Origin: CAYQTE01 sp964420285
GTDB lineage: Bacteria; Planctomycetota; Phycisphaerae; Tepidisphaerales; Tepidisphaeraceae
Reading direction: 5' to 3'
Assembly: GCA_964420285.1 (NCBI GenBank)
Contig: CAYQTE010000037.1
Coordinates: forward strand, 1 to 45,400
DNA length: 45,400 nt
How positions within the stretch are numbered: the stretch's first letter is position 1; every line of letters begins with the position of its first letter. This document shows, in pieces, positions 7,559 to 15,351 of this stretch. The notes under the pieces were generated by a model, which saw only the letters and a program-made list of their open reading frames with translations, did no database searches and had not been told where the DNA came from. Both the position numbers and the translations under genes were made by a program.

Positions 7559-9850
7559 ATGCCCAGCGCCGAACCACACAACCGGCCGACGACTGAGTGT
7601 GCTCAAATCGCCGGGAAGTCAGCTTTACCTCCTCCCCTTGCACCCAGGGGGAGGAATGAGGTGGGGGTTCTTCGTCACCCGCGCCGCAAGCGCCGGCTGA
7701 TCCTCGCCGCCGCCATCCCGCCCGGGTTGTTTCTGCTCGGCCTGCTGGCGTTCCGGGCCGCTGTCGCGTGGCTGCCTTATCCGACCGAGAGCGACCAGCC
7801 GCTTACGGCGTCCACCTGGATCGACGATCGTGATGGCAATTGTCTGGCGGTGTTCGCATCCACCTCCGGCCAGTGGTGCCTGCCGCTGACCGAGGACCGC
7901 ATCAGCCCGCACCTTTTCGACGCCATCGTCGCCACCGAGGATTCCCGCTTTCTCGACCACCACGGCGTCGATTGGTTTGGCGTCGCCGCCGCCGCCGAGC
8001 ATGACCTGCTCCATCTCACGCAACGTCGCGGCGCCAGCACCATCACCATGCAACTCTTCCGCTTGCGCCAGCCAGCACCGCGTTCGATTCCCGCCAAACT
8101 CGCGCAGGCCATTCACGCCTCCCAGATCGAACGGCAACTCACCAAACGCCAGATTCTCGTCGAATATCTCAACCGTGCTCCCTTCGGCGGCAATCTCGTC
8201 GGCGCCGGCGCCGCAAGCTGGCGCTACTTCGGCCGGCCGTGCAGTGAACTCAGCCTCGGCCAGGCGGCATTATTGGCGGGGATTCCGCAGAATCCCAACG
8301 GCCTGCGTCCCGATCGCTTTCCCGCTCGGGCGCGGGCGCGTCGCGATCACGTGCTGGACCGCATGCTGGCAGCCGGGTTTATTACCGAAACCCAGCGCCG
8401 ACAGGCCGCCGACGAGCCCATCGACGCGGCATGGCGGCCGCTTCCGCAGGACATCGCCATTGATCCCGCCTCGCCCGCCGGCGTTTGCGATGCCGATGCA
8501 CTGACCATCGGATTACTTCCCACGCTCACCGACATGGCCTGGCAATATTCCGGCCAGACGCTTCACACCACGATCGATCCCACGACGCAGCGACGCGCCA
8601 CGCTCGCCGCCGGTGCTGCGCTGACGGATTTGCAGCCGTCCCATATCACCGCCGCCGCCGTTGTCGTGCTGGATACGCCATCGGCCGACGTTCTCGCGGC
8701 GGTCAGTCTCACGACCGATTCCGGCAAAACCGCGACGGCGGTCGATCTGACCTCGCGGCCCAGGTCAACCGGATCGACGCTCAAGCCGTTCATCTATGCG
8801 GCCGCGTTCGATGCCGGAATCTGCTCGCCGCAGTCGATCATCAACGATGCCCCGACCGCGTGGGCGGCGTACGAGCCGTCGGATTACGATCGCGATTTTC
8901 GCGGACCGATGACCGCCGCCGATGCACTCGCCCAGAGCCGCAACGTGCCGGCCCTGGTGATTCTCTCCAAAGTCGGCCTCGGCCGGGCCGTCGATGTCAT
9001 GGGCGCCTTCGGACTCAAAACCCTGGCGCGCACGCCGGAGAAATACGGCCTGCCGCTGGCCATCGGCGGCGCCGATGCCACACCCCTGGAACTGGCCGAG
9101 GCCTACGCCACCCTCGCTCGCGCCGGCCGGCATCGCGATGCGTCCCTGCTGGCGGAATCGGCCGCAAGGCACGATGTCACCGTCGCCCAGCCATCGACCA
9201 TGCCGGCCCAATCGCCCATCGACCGGCTGATTCATAATGTGTCCCTGCGCCCCTCGATCTGCCTCGAGACGCTCTATTGCCTGGCCGACGAGAATCGCAC
9301 CGCGCGCGTTTGGCCCGGCGCCGCCGCACTGGCGCCGGCCTGGAAAACCGGAACCAGCAGCGGCCACCGCGATGCCTGGTGTGCGGCCGTCACCCCACGC
9401 CGCACCGTCGTCGTCTGGCTCGGCAACGCCGACGGGTCCGGCTCCAGCACATTGGTCGGCCAGGACACCGCCGCTCCACTGGCCCTGCAAATCCTTGCCG
9501 CCACCGACGGCGGCGGCGATGGCTTCGCCCCGCCAGACGGTTTTGCCCTGACACCATCGCCAGCCTCCAACGAACTGACCGCCAGCACGAATGATCGACT
9601 GGCGATCCTCTCGCCATCGGCCGGCCAGGAAATCGTCCATGACCCGTCAATCCCCGACGACCGCCAGCGCCTCTCCCTTCGCGCGCGGGCCGGCGAGGCG
9701 ACATCGCCGATCTTCTGGTTCATCGACAACGTCAGCATCGGCCGCAGCGATGGCCAGCCCCTCTGGTGGACCCCAACGCCGGGCATGCACACCGCCCGCG
9801 CCACCACCCCCGACGGCCACAGCGCCCAGGCCGAGTTCCGCGTGCGATAG
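7559..9850 (+). CDS. pbpC: Penicillin-binding protein 1C
   Basis: A 763-aa bifunctional cell-wall synthase. The glycosyltransferase (GT51) domain carries EDSRF with catalytic E127 and RGASTITMQL at 157-166. The transpeptidase domain carries STLK (406-409), SRN (460-462) and KTGTS (596-600). The C-terminal ~90 residues match the beta-sandwich domain typical of PBP1C. One membrane anchor lies at about 46-72. It partners the alpha-2-macroglobulin upstream; the pair is thought to guard and then repair a breached periplasm. Residues about 21-40 are encoded by a dispersed GC-rich repeat, so the true start is uncertain: the ATG at 7559, or a GTG near 7662 inside the repeat giving a protein about 34 residues shorter. 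Confidence 0.93.
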   Translation: MPSAEPHNRPTTECAQIAGKSALPPPLAPRGRNEVGVLRHPRRKRRLILAAAIPPGLFLLGLLAFRAAVAWLPYPTESDQPLTASTWIDDRDGNCLAVFASTSGQWCLPLTEDRISPHLFDAIVATEDSRFLDHHGVDWFGVAAAAEHDLLHLTQRRGASTITMQLFRLRQPAPRSIPAKLAQAIHASQIERQLTKRQILVEYLNRAPFGGNLVGAGAASWRYFGRPCSELSLGQAALLAGIPQNPNGLRPDRFPARARARRDHVLDRMLAAGFITETQRRQAADEPIDAAWRPLPQDIAIDPASPAGVCDADALTIGLLPTLTDMAWQYSGQTLHTTIDPTTQRRATLAAGAALTDLQPSHITAAAVVVLDTPSADVLAAVSLTTDSGKTATAVDLTSRPRSTGSTLKPFIYAAAFDAGICSPQSIINDAPTAWAAYEPSDYDRDFRGPMTAADALAQSRNVPALVILSKVGLGRAVDVMGAFGLKTLARTPEKYGLPLAIGGADATPLELAEAYATLARAGRHRDASLLAESAARHDVTVAQPSTMPAQSPIDRLIHNVSLRPSICLETLYCLADENRTARVWPGAAALAPAWKTGTSSGHRDAWCAAVTPRRTVVVWLGNADGSGSSTLVGQDTAAPLALQILAATDGGGDGFAPPDGFALTPSPASNELTASTNDRLAILSPSAGQEIVHDPSIPDDRQRLSLRARAGEATSPIFWFIDNVSIGRSDGQPLWWTPTPGMHTARATTPDGHSAQAEFRVR
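7626..7676 (+). repeat. Dispersed GC-rich palindromic repeat, single copy
   Basis: Pattern: ACCTCCTCCCC, short centre, CAGGGGGAGG, then TGAGGTGGGGGTTCTTCG. It closely matches the elements at 24674-24823 and, less closely, 16534-16655 and 45178-45343. Here it lies inside the 5' coding region of pbpC. Confidence 0.8.
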
Positions 9851-10446
9851 GCACAGGTAAGAAGCAACCTAAACGCATCATTCGTTATTGTCTTCATCAG
9901 CGAAATCCGTGGTCACCAAGCTTTTGCCTTTGTTTTGCGCCTCCGCGCCTCTGCGTGAGGTTTCTCCTAAGCTGTTTTGCACGCCATGTTTACGTCCAAA
10001 ACGTGCCGCTGTCCGCCCATCGCCCCACCCTCGTTTTCAGCCGGATACCGCGGTTTACGCCAAAGATCGCGTCCAAAACGTGCCCTAAATGTCTCGAAAA
10101 AGTTGGAACTTCGCGCGTAGGAGTTGGAACTTGGTATGAATTCCGCGCGCCCCAGTGCGATCCTGGACCGCCAAATCGGCAGGCCGGGGAATTCCCTACA
10201 TAATCGCTCGACAATATCGTATTTGCCGGCCTTCGGCGTGGCCGCCGTTTGGTAGCAGACGCAACGCGCGCCGCAGTTCACCGGAGGTAACGCGGCACCG
10301 GGGAACGTGGTATGATCGCGACGGCATCAGGCATGGCGCAAAGCGGCCGGGCCGGCGCAAACGGACCGAAAGGAACGCGCCCCGTCCGGCGGCAATACGC
10401 CGCCGCCCGATAGATACGTGAGGCAGCATGGATTGGCCGACGGCAG
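9851..10446. other. Intergenic stretch with fragments of dispersed repeats, no supported gene
   Basis: About 600 bp without a convincing gene. Positions 9886-9966 hold strings of the 'gcctccgcgcctctgcgtgagg' type, which I recall as common intergenic repeats in planctomycete and related genomes. A 15-bp direct repeat, CGTCCAAAACGTGCC, is at 9993-10007 and 10070-10084. An 11-bp direct repeat, AGTTGGAACTT, is at 10101-10111 and 10122-10132 (21 bp apart). A GGCGGC-AATAC-GCCGCC hairpin lies at 10388-10404. The short open frames here lack ribosome binding sites and recognisable sequence. Confidence 0.6.
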
Positions 10447-10497
10447 TTGTATCCAGGGTCAATTCACTGGATGGAGGGGTGTGTCGCTTCAGTTACG

Positions 10498-10526
10498 CTA
10501 ACGGTTCGCGGGACCTTTATTTCGTT
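10498..10526 (+). repeat. 29-bp direct repeat, left copy
   Basis: Identical over 29 bp to 10806-10834 and in the same orientation. Its core GGTTC-GCG-GGACC can fold into a short hairpin with one wobble pair. It marks the left junction of the truncated transposase. Similar 'TVRGTFISF'-encoding strings are, from memory, dispersed in other genomes. Confidence 0.85.
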
Positions 10527-10809
10527 CAGGAAGGATGACGACTTTCTCGCCTTCCAGCGAGCGCTCCATCCGCTGCTGGGCGAATGGCCCGTGGCCCGAC
10601 CCAAGGGCTGGCTGGCGAGGGTGAACTTGCCGGCCGATGAGCAACAGGAGACAATGATCCGCGATGCGATCCGGCGGAACCGTCCCGTGGGCAGCGAAGC
10701 GTGGGTCGAACGGACGGCTCGCGCCCTGGGCCTGGAGCAGTCCCTGCGACCCCGCGACCGCCCGGTCGGCTGGCGCAAACGCACGGGTCCGAGTGGGAAA
10801 GGCATCTAA
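10527..10809 (+). pseudogene. Truncated REP-associated tyrosine transposase (RAYT), C-terminal part
   Basis: The open frame running to 10809 ends with the characteristic C-terminal region of RAYT (Y1-type, TnpA_REP) transposases: RPKGWLARVNLPADEQQ, then NRPVGSEAWVERTARALGLE, then LRPRDRPVGWRK. The catalytic HUH and tyrosine part that should precede it is missing. The open frame upstream (from 10447) is instead read through the 29-bp repeat. The remnant is therefore cut exactly at one repeat copy and ends at the other. RAYT proteins mobilise short palindromic REP elements. This fragment cannot be active, but may explain dispersed repeats in the genome. Identification of the C-terminal motif is firm; the deletion mechanism is inference. 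Confidence 0.8.
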
Positions 10810-10834
10810 CGGTTCGCGGGACCTTTATTTCGTT
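10806..10834 (+). repeat. 29-bp direct repeat, right copy
   Basis: Perfect second copy of 10498-10526, 308 bp away start to start, overlapping the stop codon of the transposase remnant. Confidence 0.85.
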
Positions 10835-10916
10835 TACTGGCGTACAACGGCTTCTTGGAGTGGCGGATTCCAATCAGCCGTTGCGCTGCTACAATGGCGC
10901 ACGGGAAGGCGGGTAT

Positions 10917-11156
10917 ATGAGCACAAGATTCACGTTTTCTGCAAGCGGCGGTTCGGGCCCGCAGCGAAGCGTAACGGTCAGGGTCGGTACGAGGAATGTC
11001 GAGGTTCCAGTCGATGACGACCTGTTCGCGTATTTTAGGTCGCAGTTTCTTCGGCAGGCTCCAAGCCCGGGCTTCAAAGCGAGACACGCAACCGTAATGA
11101 AGCTAATGGTCGCCGCCTACAAGAAGGGCGCTTCTGACGGGAAAAGCTTGCCGTAG
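10917..11156 (+). CDS. Small hypothetical protein, 79 aa
   Basis: I do not recognise this protein. It begins MSTRFTFSASGGSG; a GGGAAGG stretch lies 8-14 nt before the ATG at 10917, which is why this start is preferred to the longer in-frame ones further upstream. The sequence is polar and basic, with no signal peptide and no membrane segment. Residues about 25-79 could form a small alpha/beta fold. It lies just after the RAYT remnant in an accessory stretch and may be strain-specific. It may be real or spurious; the ribosome binding site and reasonable amino acid composition favour a gene. Confidence 0.45.
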   Translation: MSTRFTFSASGGSGPQRSVTVRVGTRNVEVPVDDDLFAYFRSQFLRQAPSPGFKARHATVMKLMVAAYKKGASDGKSLP

Positions 11157-11327
11157 CGCCAGTCGTAGCGTACGACCCGCCGCAGCGCTAGTCATCGCAA
11201 CGCGCGGCGTCGTCGCGACGGCGGTCACGTTTTCAGGCCATTGCACCATTGCGTCAAGGCAGCCGCATGCGAGGGCGGCATCCGAAATCGCCTGCCAAGG
11301 CCGGCCCGCTCAAGGCCAGCCCGCGCA

Positions 11328-11356
11328 TTGCCGCCGCGAACCGCAAGAGATACAAT
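11328..11356 (+). promoter_or_regulatory. Candidate promoter for the 404-aa exported protein
   Basis: -35 TTGCCG (11328-11333), 17-bp spacer, -10 TACAAT (11351-11356), 35 nt before the preferred ATG at 11391. The -10 is good and the -35 weak. Confidence 0.45.
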
Positions 11357-11390
11357 ATCGCCGCTAATTTCGCGGGAAAGGATGGGCGTA

Positions 11391-12605
11391 ATGGGACGAC
11401 AAATAAGGTTCGGTGGTTGGCGCGCAATTTTCGCCTTATGGGTGCTCGTGGGAGCGATGCCCGTGCATGGACAGGCCCCGAGCTATTATCCGTTTCTCGA
11501 ACGACGTCCGGAAGCCGGTCTAAAGGTCGTGGAAGCCGATTTGGCATCGTTGCCGAGCAAGTTGGGGGATGCCGCCCCCAAGTCTCTGACGGACCTCTTG
11601 CCTGTTGATGTCAATGCTCTTGAGTCGATTTTGCGCCAGCCAGCGCCGGGACAGGACGCGACGGCGATCCAGCGGGAGAGTTTTCTCAACCTACAGAACG
11701 ACAAAATCGATGCGGTGCTGTCGCCGCTTGCGGGCCAGCTCGTAACCGTCCAGTTCCTGGTCGTAGACGTAGTGGATAGGGGACGACTTTCCCCGGCAGT
11801 CGACGCCCATTTTGGGAAATATTTCGTGGCAGCCCAAATGGAGTGGCGAGCTCCATTTGCGTACTCACCGGCAGAGAATGCCGAGGTCAATCGCATCCAG
11901 GCTGAATACAAGCAACAGATTGCCGCGGCAAATGGCAACAGCCGGCAGAACGCGGCCCAAGCCCGGGCGAACGCGGAGCAAACTCGCAGCAAGGCGCTGG
12001 CCGCAGTCCACGACGAGGCCGATGGAAGGCGGCCAATTCACTTGGTTTACCTCTTCAGTGACGATCCGGCAGCGTTGAACTGGAAACGTGGTGAACTGCA
12101 TGCGGTAATCGGCGTTATCCAAAAAGCCGGCATACGGGTTTGTAGGCCGAAGGCGGCCGACCCGGTGTTCGGCAAATTGCTGACCAAGCCCGCCCCCGTT
12201 GGGGTCGCCGACGAGTTTGCGGCGAACGGTGGACCGTTTGCCAGCGCCAGCGCAATGGCCGAGAACCATGTTGCGCAGGCCTATGCGAACATTCAGGCGG
12301 CCTCCCAAGCGCACGATCCGGATAAAGTGTCGGCGGCGTTCGCGGCGTTCAATGAGGCGACGGCGAGGGCAACATTGCAGGACGGTGAAACGATAGGCAT
12401 GGAGTCAACACTCGAACGTGCGGCGCAAACAAACGTGCTGATGGAATTTGTTATCAGCGGCTTTACCGGTCCGGAGCCGAAATTGATCGTGACAAAGCCG
12501 ACGGCCTCCAATGGCCCGGCAACCAAACCGGCCCCGACGACCAAGCCAGCGGGCAAAATCACAATCATGGGCGGTCGATCGGCCGGGACCGAGTACGGCA
12601 AATGA
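11391..12605 (+). CDS. Exported protein of unknown function with a helical middle
   Basis: The preferred start at 11391 has AAGGA 8 nt upstream and opens directly into a signal peptide (MGRQIRFGGWRAIFALWVLV, then cleavage near VHGQA). An ATG at 11382 is the alternative. The mature protein of about 375 residues has an alpha/beta front part, an Ala/Gln/Asn-rich helical segment (about 160-205) with coiled-coil character, and a proline-threonine tail with TKPAPTTKPAG, similar to the TTQP linkers of the alpha-2-macroglobulin. I recognise no family. It is probably periplasmic. The small gene at 12666 follows in the same direction after 60 bp and could be co-transcribed. Confidence 0.7.
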   Translation: MGRQIRFGGWRAIFALWVLVGAMPVHGQAPSYYPFLERRPEAGLKVVEADLASLPSKLGDAAPKSLTDLLPVDVNALESILRQPAPGQDATAIQRESFLNLQNDKIDAVLSPLAGQLVTVQFLVVDVVDRGRLSPAVDAHFGKYFVAAQMEWRAPFAYSPAENAEVNRIQAEYKQQIAAANGNSRQNAAQARANAEQTRSKALAAVHDEADGRRPIHLVYLFSDDPAALNWKRGELHAVIGVIQKAGIRVCRPKAADPVFGKLLTKPAPVGVADEFAANGGPFASASAMAENHVAQAYANIQAASQAHDPDKVSAAFAAFNEATARATLQDGETIGMESTLERAAQTNVLMEFVISGFTGPEPKLIVTKPTASNGPATKPAPTTKPAGKITIMGGRSAGTEYGK

Positions 12606-12665
12606 TCGCCGGCGGAACGCGGAAAATCCGTAGGCGGTGGAAGGGGCTTCATTGACGATTTTTCC

Positions 12666-13046
12666 TTGGCGTATTCCGCACGCGGAGTAAATATCGCATT
12701 TCCCCTCGGCGGCATTCGGCAAACGTCGGACCGAAATAGCCTTGAGGGTGCCACCGTATTCTACGGGCCGGACCCCATTCCCGACAACCTCATCGTCAAA
12801 TGGACAACGCATGATGGCGTTAAGCGCCAGAGGGATTTGGCGGTAGCAAGCCACATCCCGGACATAAAGACCTGGGCGGGGACTATATGGCTCCGATTTG
12901 ACTATGATACGGTTGAATGCATCCCGGAATCGACGAAGGAGGCTTACGACCGCGCGATGAAGGTTTCTATGGAGGAACACCGCCTGGGTCTGGACAGTGA
13001 TGCCGTTCCCGCAACGGGCAACGAGAAATATCAACCACCGCCATGA
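12666..13046 (+). CDS. Hypothetical protein, ~126 aa, TTG start
   Basis: Not recognised. The frame is open from a stop at 12603-12605, and no ATG or GTG is well placed. TTG at 12666 is the first usual start, although GGAAGGGG at 12638-12645 would fit a start nearer 12651. The protein has a beta-rich core (TVFYGPDPIPDNLIVKW, then GTIWLRFDY) and a helical end. It is soluble-looking, with no signal peptide from the TTG start. It follows the exported 404-aa protein on the same strand. Amino acid composition looks natural, which supports a real gene, but both start and function are uncertain. Confidence 0.5.
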   Translation: MAYSARGVNIAFPLGGIRQTSDRNSLEGATVFYGPDPIPDNLIVKWTTHDGVKRQRDLAVASHIPDIKTWAGTIWLRFDYDTVECIPESTKEAYDRAMKVSMEEHRLGLDSDAVPATGNEKYQPPP

Positions 13047-13444
13047 GCGGAGCAACTGAAGGGACGCGACCGTTCGGGGAACGGTTGCGGGATTGCGGCG
13101 GGCGTGATTCCGGGAACCAAGCCAATAAGAGCCACAGCGCCGCCGGTTTTCGCGGCCACGGGGGATTTTTTCGCGGGGGGGGGCGAACGTGACAAAACCG
13201 CGAAAAGTGTCACATTCTGTCACCTGCTGCAAAGAAACGGCGGTCGGGCATGGGGAATGCGAATGGGCCGCGCGCACTGCCCTCTGGCCGCGTGCAGGAA
13301 GGGGGACAAGAGGCGGTGCGCCGTTTGCGGCGTGCGCCCTTCGGCGGCAATGCGGGTGTTGCCGAACTTGCCAGCGGCGGGCGGGGAAGCGATGATGCGG
13401 CCGTGATGGTTTGGCCCTCACCTCTTTGAAGAAAGGCAGTGAAT
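13047..13444. other. Intergenic region upstream of the glycosidase gene
   Basis: About 400 bp with no supported gene. It contains a cluster of TGTCAC half-sites described separately and a run of G residues near 13175-13183. I found no clear -35/-10 pair. Confidence 0.5.
13189..13223 (+). promoter_or_regulatory. Cluster of TGTCAC half-sites (candidate operator)
   Basis: GTGACA at 13189-13194 is inverted relative to TGTCAC at 13208-13213, and a direct TGTCAC copy follows at 13218-13223, 10 bp on. The set lies about 220 bp before the glycosidase start. One-turn spacing of the last two fits a DNA-binding protein. The regulator is unknown. Confidence 0.4.
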
Positions 13445-15286
13445 ATGAGATTGGCAACTCGAGCGGGTTGGATGATGACGGCGTGCGCGATCGTGCTTCT
13501 GTGCGGATGCGCCCAGACTCCCGCGCAGACCTCGGACCTGCCGCACCTGGAACAGCGCGACGGGATGAAGAAGCTCATTGTCGACGGCAATCCGTTCATC
13601 TGCGTGGCCGGTGAAGTGGCCAATACCAGCTCGTCGGACGAGGCGACGATGAAGACGACGCTGGCCCGGCTGGCCAAGGCGAATCTCAATACGGTGCTGA
13701 CGGTGGTGTCGTGGGATCTGGTCGAGCCCCAGGAAGGCAAGTTTGATTTCTCGCTGGTCGATTATCAGATCGAGGCGGCGCGGGCGAACAATCTGCGGCT
13801 GATCATCCTCTGGATGGGAAGCTGGAAGAACGGGCTATCGCACTTTGAGCCGGCGTGGGTGAAGGCCGATCAGGCCCGCTTCCCGCGCGTGGTCAATGCC
13901 AAGGGCAGGACGCTGGAGATTCTCTCGACGCTCAGCCAGGCCAATCGCGATGCCGACGCCAAGGCGTTTGCGGCCGTCATGCGTCGCATCCATGAGGTTG
14001 ATACGACCCACGTCGTCATCGGCATCCAGGTGGAAAACGAAGTGGGGGTGCTGGGCAGCACGCGGGATTTCTGCCCGGCGGCCAATGAGGCCTTCGCCCA
14101 GCCCGTGCCGCAGGCGTTGACCGCCTATCTGCAGAAGAACAAGGACACGTTGCGGCCGGAGTTGAAGAAGATCTGGGATGCCGCCGGCGATAAGACCAGC
14201 GGCACGTGGGAGGAGGTTTTCGGGAAGAACGTGCAGAATCCGCAGCCGCCGGCGTCGAACGCCCCCGGCCGTGCGGCCCGGCCGGCCGGCGCCGATCTGT
14301 ACAACCACACCGACGAGATCTTCATGGCGTGGAACTATTCGAGCTACATCGGACACGTCGCCGCGGCCGGCAAGAAGGAACACGACATCCCGATGTACGT
14401 CAACACCTGGCTGGTGCAGCCCAGCGATCTGGGTCCGGGCGATTATCCCAGCGGCGGCCCCGAGCCGCTGGTGCATGACATCTGGCACGCCGGCGGTCCG
14501 GCGATCGATATCCTGGCGCCGGATATTTACCTGCCGGATTACCGGGGGATCATTACCGCCTTTGCCCAGAGCGGCAATCCGGCTTGGAACCCCGAAAACC
14601 GCCAGAATGCGAACACCTGCTGGATGGCGTTCACCGAACTGAACCTGCTGTGCTACTCGCCGTTTGGAATCGACGGCCTGAGCCCCGACGGCCCGTTCGC
14701 CCGGACCTATCGTTTCATAAATTCCATCAGCGGCGCGATCGCGCAGGCGCAGGGCGAGAACGTGAAGGACACGATCAAACTGATCAAGCTGCAACCGGGC
14801 GACAATCCCGGCAAGGTCGAGATGGGCAACTACGTGCTCGATTTCACGCCGGTTAAACACACCTACGGCCAGCCGGAAGCGGCCGCTCCCGGCGAGGCGA
14901 CGCCACCCGCCGGCGGCACCGAGGCGCTGGCGTTCCTGGACAGTCCATTTGTGCTGATCATGCACACGGCGCCCGATGAGTATTATTTCGCGACCAACGG
15001 CTATTTCCCGTTCCGGGTCTTCCCGAAAACCCCCGGCAATGTCGCGGCCGTCGCCACGGTCGATCTGGGCGCTTTCGAGAACGGCAAATGGGTTTTGGCG
15101 CACCGTCTCAACGGCGATGACATCATGGGTTTGGGCTACGATATCAACGGCGCCGCGGCCAACCACCAGTCGGGCACGGAGGTTCCGCTGGGTTCCAAGA
15201 GCCGCCTGGGCGAGCCGCCCGCGCCTTTGAACGGCATCACGCCGGTGCCGACGGTCTGGCGCGTGACGTTCTATAACTATAAGTGA
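13445..15286 (+). CDS. GH35/DUF5597-type beta-galactosidase-like lipoprotein
   Basis: This 613-aa glycosidase resembles the GH35-like proteins with a DUF5597 C-terminal domain known from xanthomonads and Caulobacter, which act on beta-galactosides. The TIM-barrel signature includes LNTVLTVVSWDLVEP, LRLIILWMGSWKN and GIQVENEVG, where E199 is the likely acid/base. E384 in NPENR is the likely nucleophile. SPFGIDG after it is also typical. The N-terminus is a lipoprotein signal with lipobox L-C-G-C and C22 as the lipidated residue, so the enzyme is surface- or periplasm-anchored. ATG at 13445 is preferred over GTG 13439 because GAAAGG then sits 8 nt upstream. It stands alone, with no sugar transporter or regulator beside it. 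Confidence 0.88.
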   Translation: MRLATRAGWMMTACAIVLLCGCAQTPAQTSDLPHLEQRDGMKKLIVDGNPFICVAGEVANTSSSDEATMKTTLARLAKANLNTVLTVVSWDLVEPQEGKFDFSLVDYQIEAARANNLRLIILWMGSWKNGLSHFEPAWVKADQARFPRVVNAKGRTLEILSTLSQANRDADAKAFAAVMRRIHEVDTTHVVIGIQVENEVGVLGSTRDFCPAANEAFAQPVPQALTAYLQKNKDTLRPELKKIWDAAGDKTSGTWEEVFGKNVQNPQPPASNAPGRAARPAGADLYNHTDEIFMAWNYSSYIGHVAAAGKKEHDIPMYVNTWLVQPSDLGPGDYPSGGPEPLVHDIWHAGGPAIDILAPDIYLPDYRGIITAFAQSGNPAWNPENRQNANTCWMAFTELNLLCYSPFGIDGLSPDGPFARTYRFINSISGAIAQAQGENVKDTIKLIKLQPGDNPGKVEMGNYVLDFTPVKHTYGQPEAAAPGEATPPAGGTEALAFLDSPFVLIMHTAPDEYYFATNGYFPFRVFPKTPGNVAAVATVDLGAFENGKWVLAHRLNGDDIMGLGYDINGAAANHQSGTEVPLGSKSRLGEPPAPLNGITPVPTVWRVTFYNYK

Positions 15287-15307
15287 TGGAAGGTCGGCCG
15301 AGGATTC

Positions 15308-15351
15308 TTGCAAAACAGGAATTAATTCCTAAAATGTAAGGAATGATTCCT
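15308..15351 (+). promoter_or_regulatory. Leaderless promoter with two tandem palindromic operators
   Basis: AGGAATTAATTCCT (15317-15330) is a perfect 14-bp palindrome. AGGAAT-G-ATTCCT (15339-15351) repeats both half-sites perfectly with a 1-bp centre and covers the start codon at 15343. The centres are 21.5 bp apart. -35 TTGCAA (15308-15313), a 16-bp spacer and -10 TAAAAT (15330-15335) put transcription start at about the ATG. One palindrome fills the spacer, the other covers the start. The design matches that of the first ATPase gene, with an unrelated half-site. Confidence 0.75.

Noticed and set aside
10155..10421. 88-aa plus-strand open frame before the RAYT remnant
   Set aside because: Arg-rich, no ribosome binding site, and no resemblance to the RAYT N-terminus with its HUH motif.
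13835..15313. 492-aa minus-strand open frame
   Set aside because: Shadow of the GH35-like gene; no ribosome binding site or recognisable motif.
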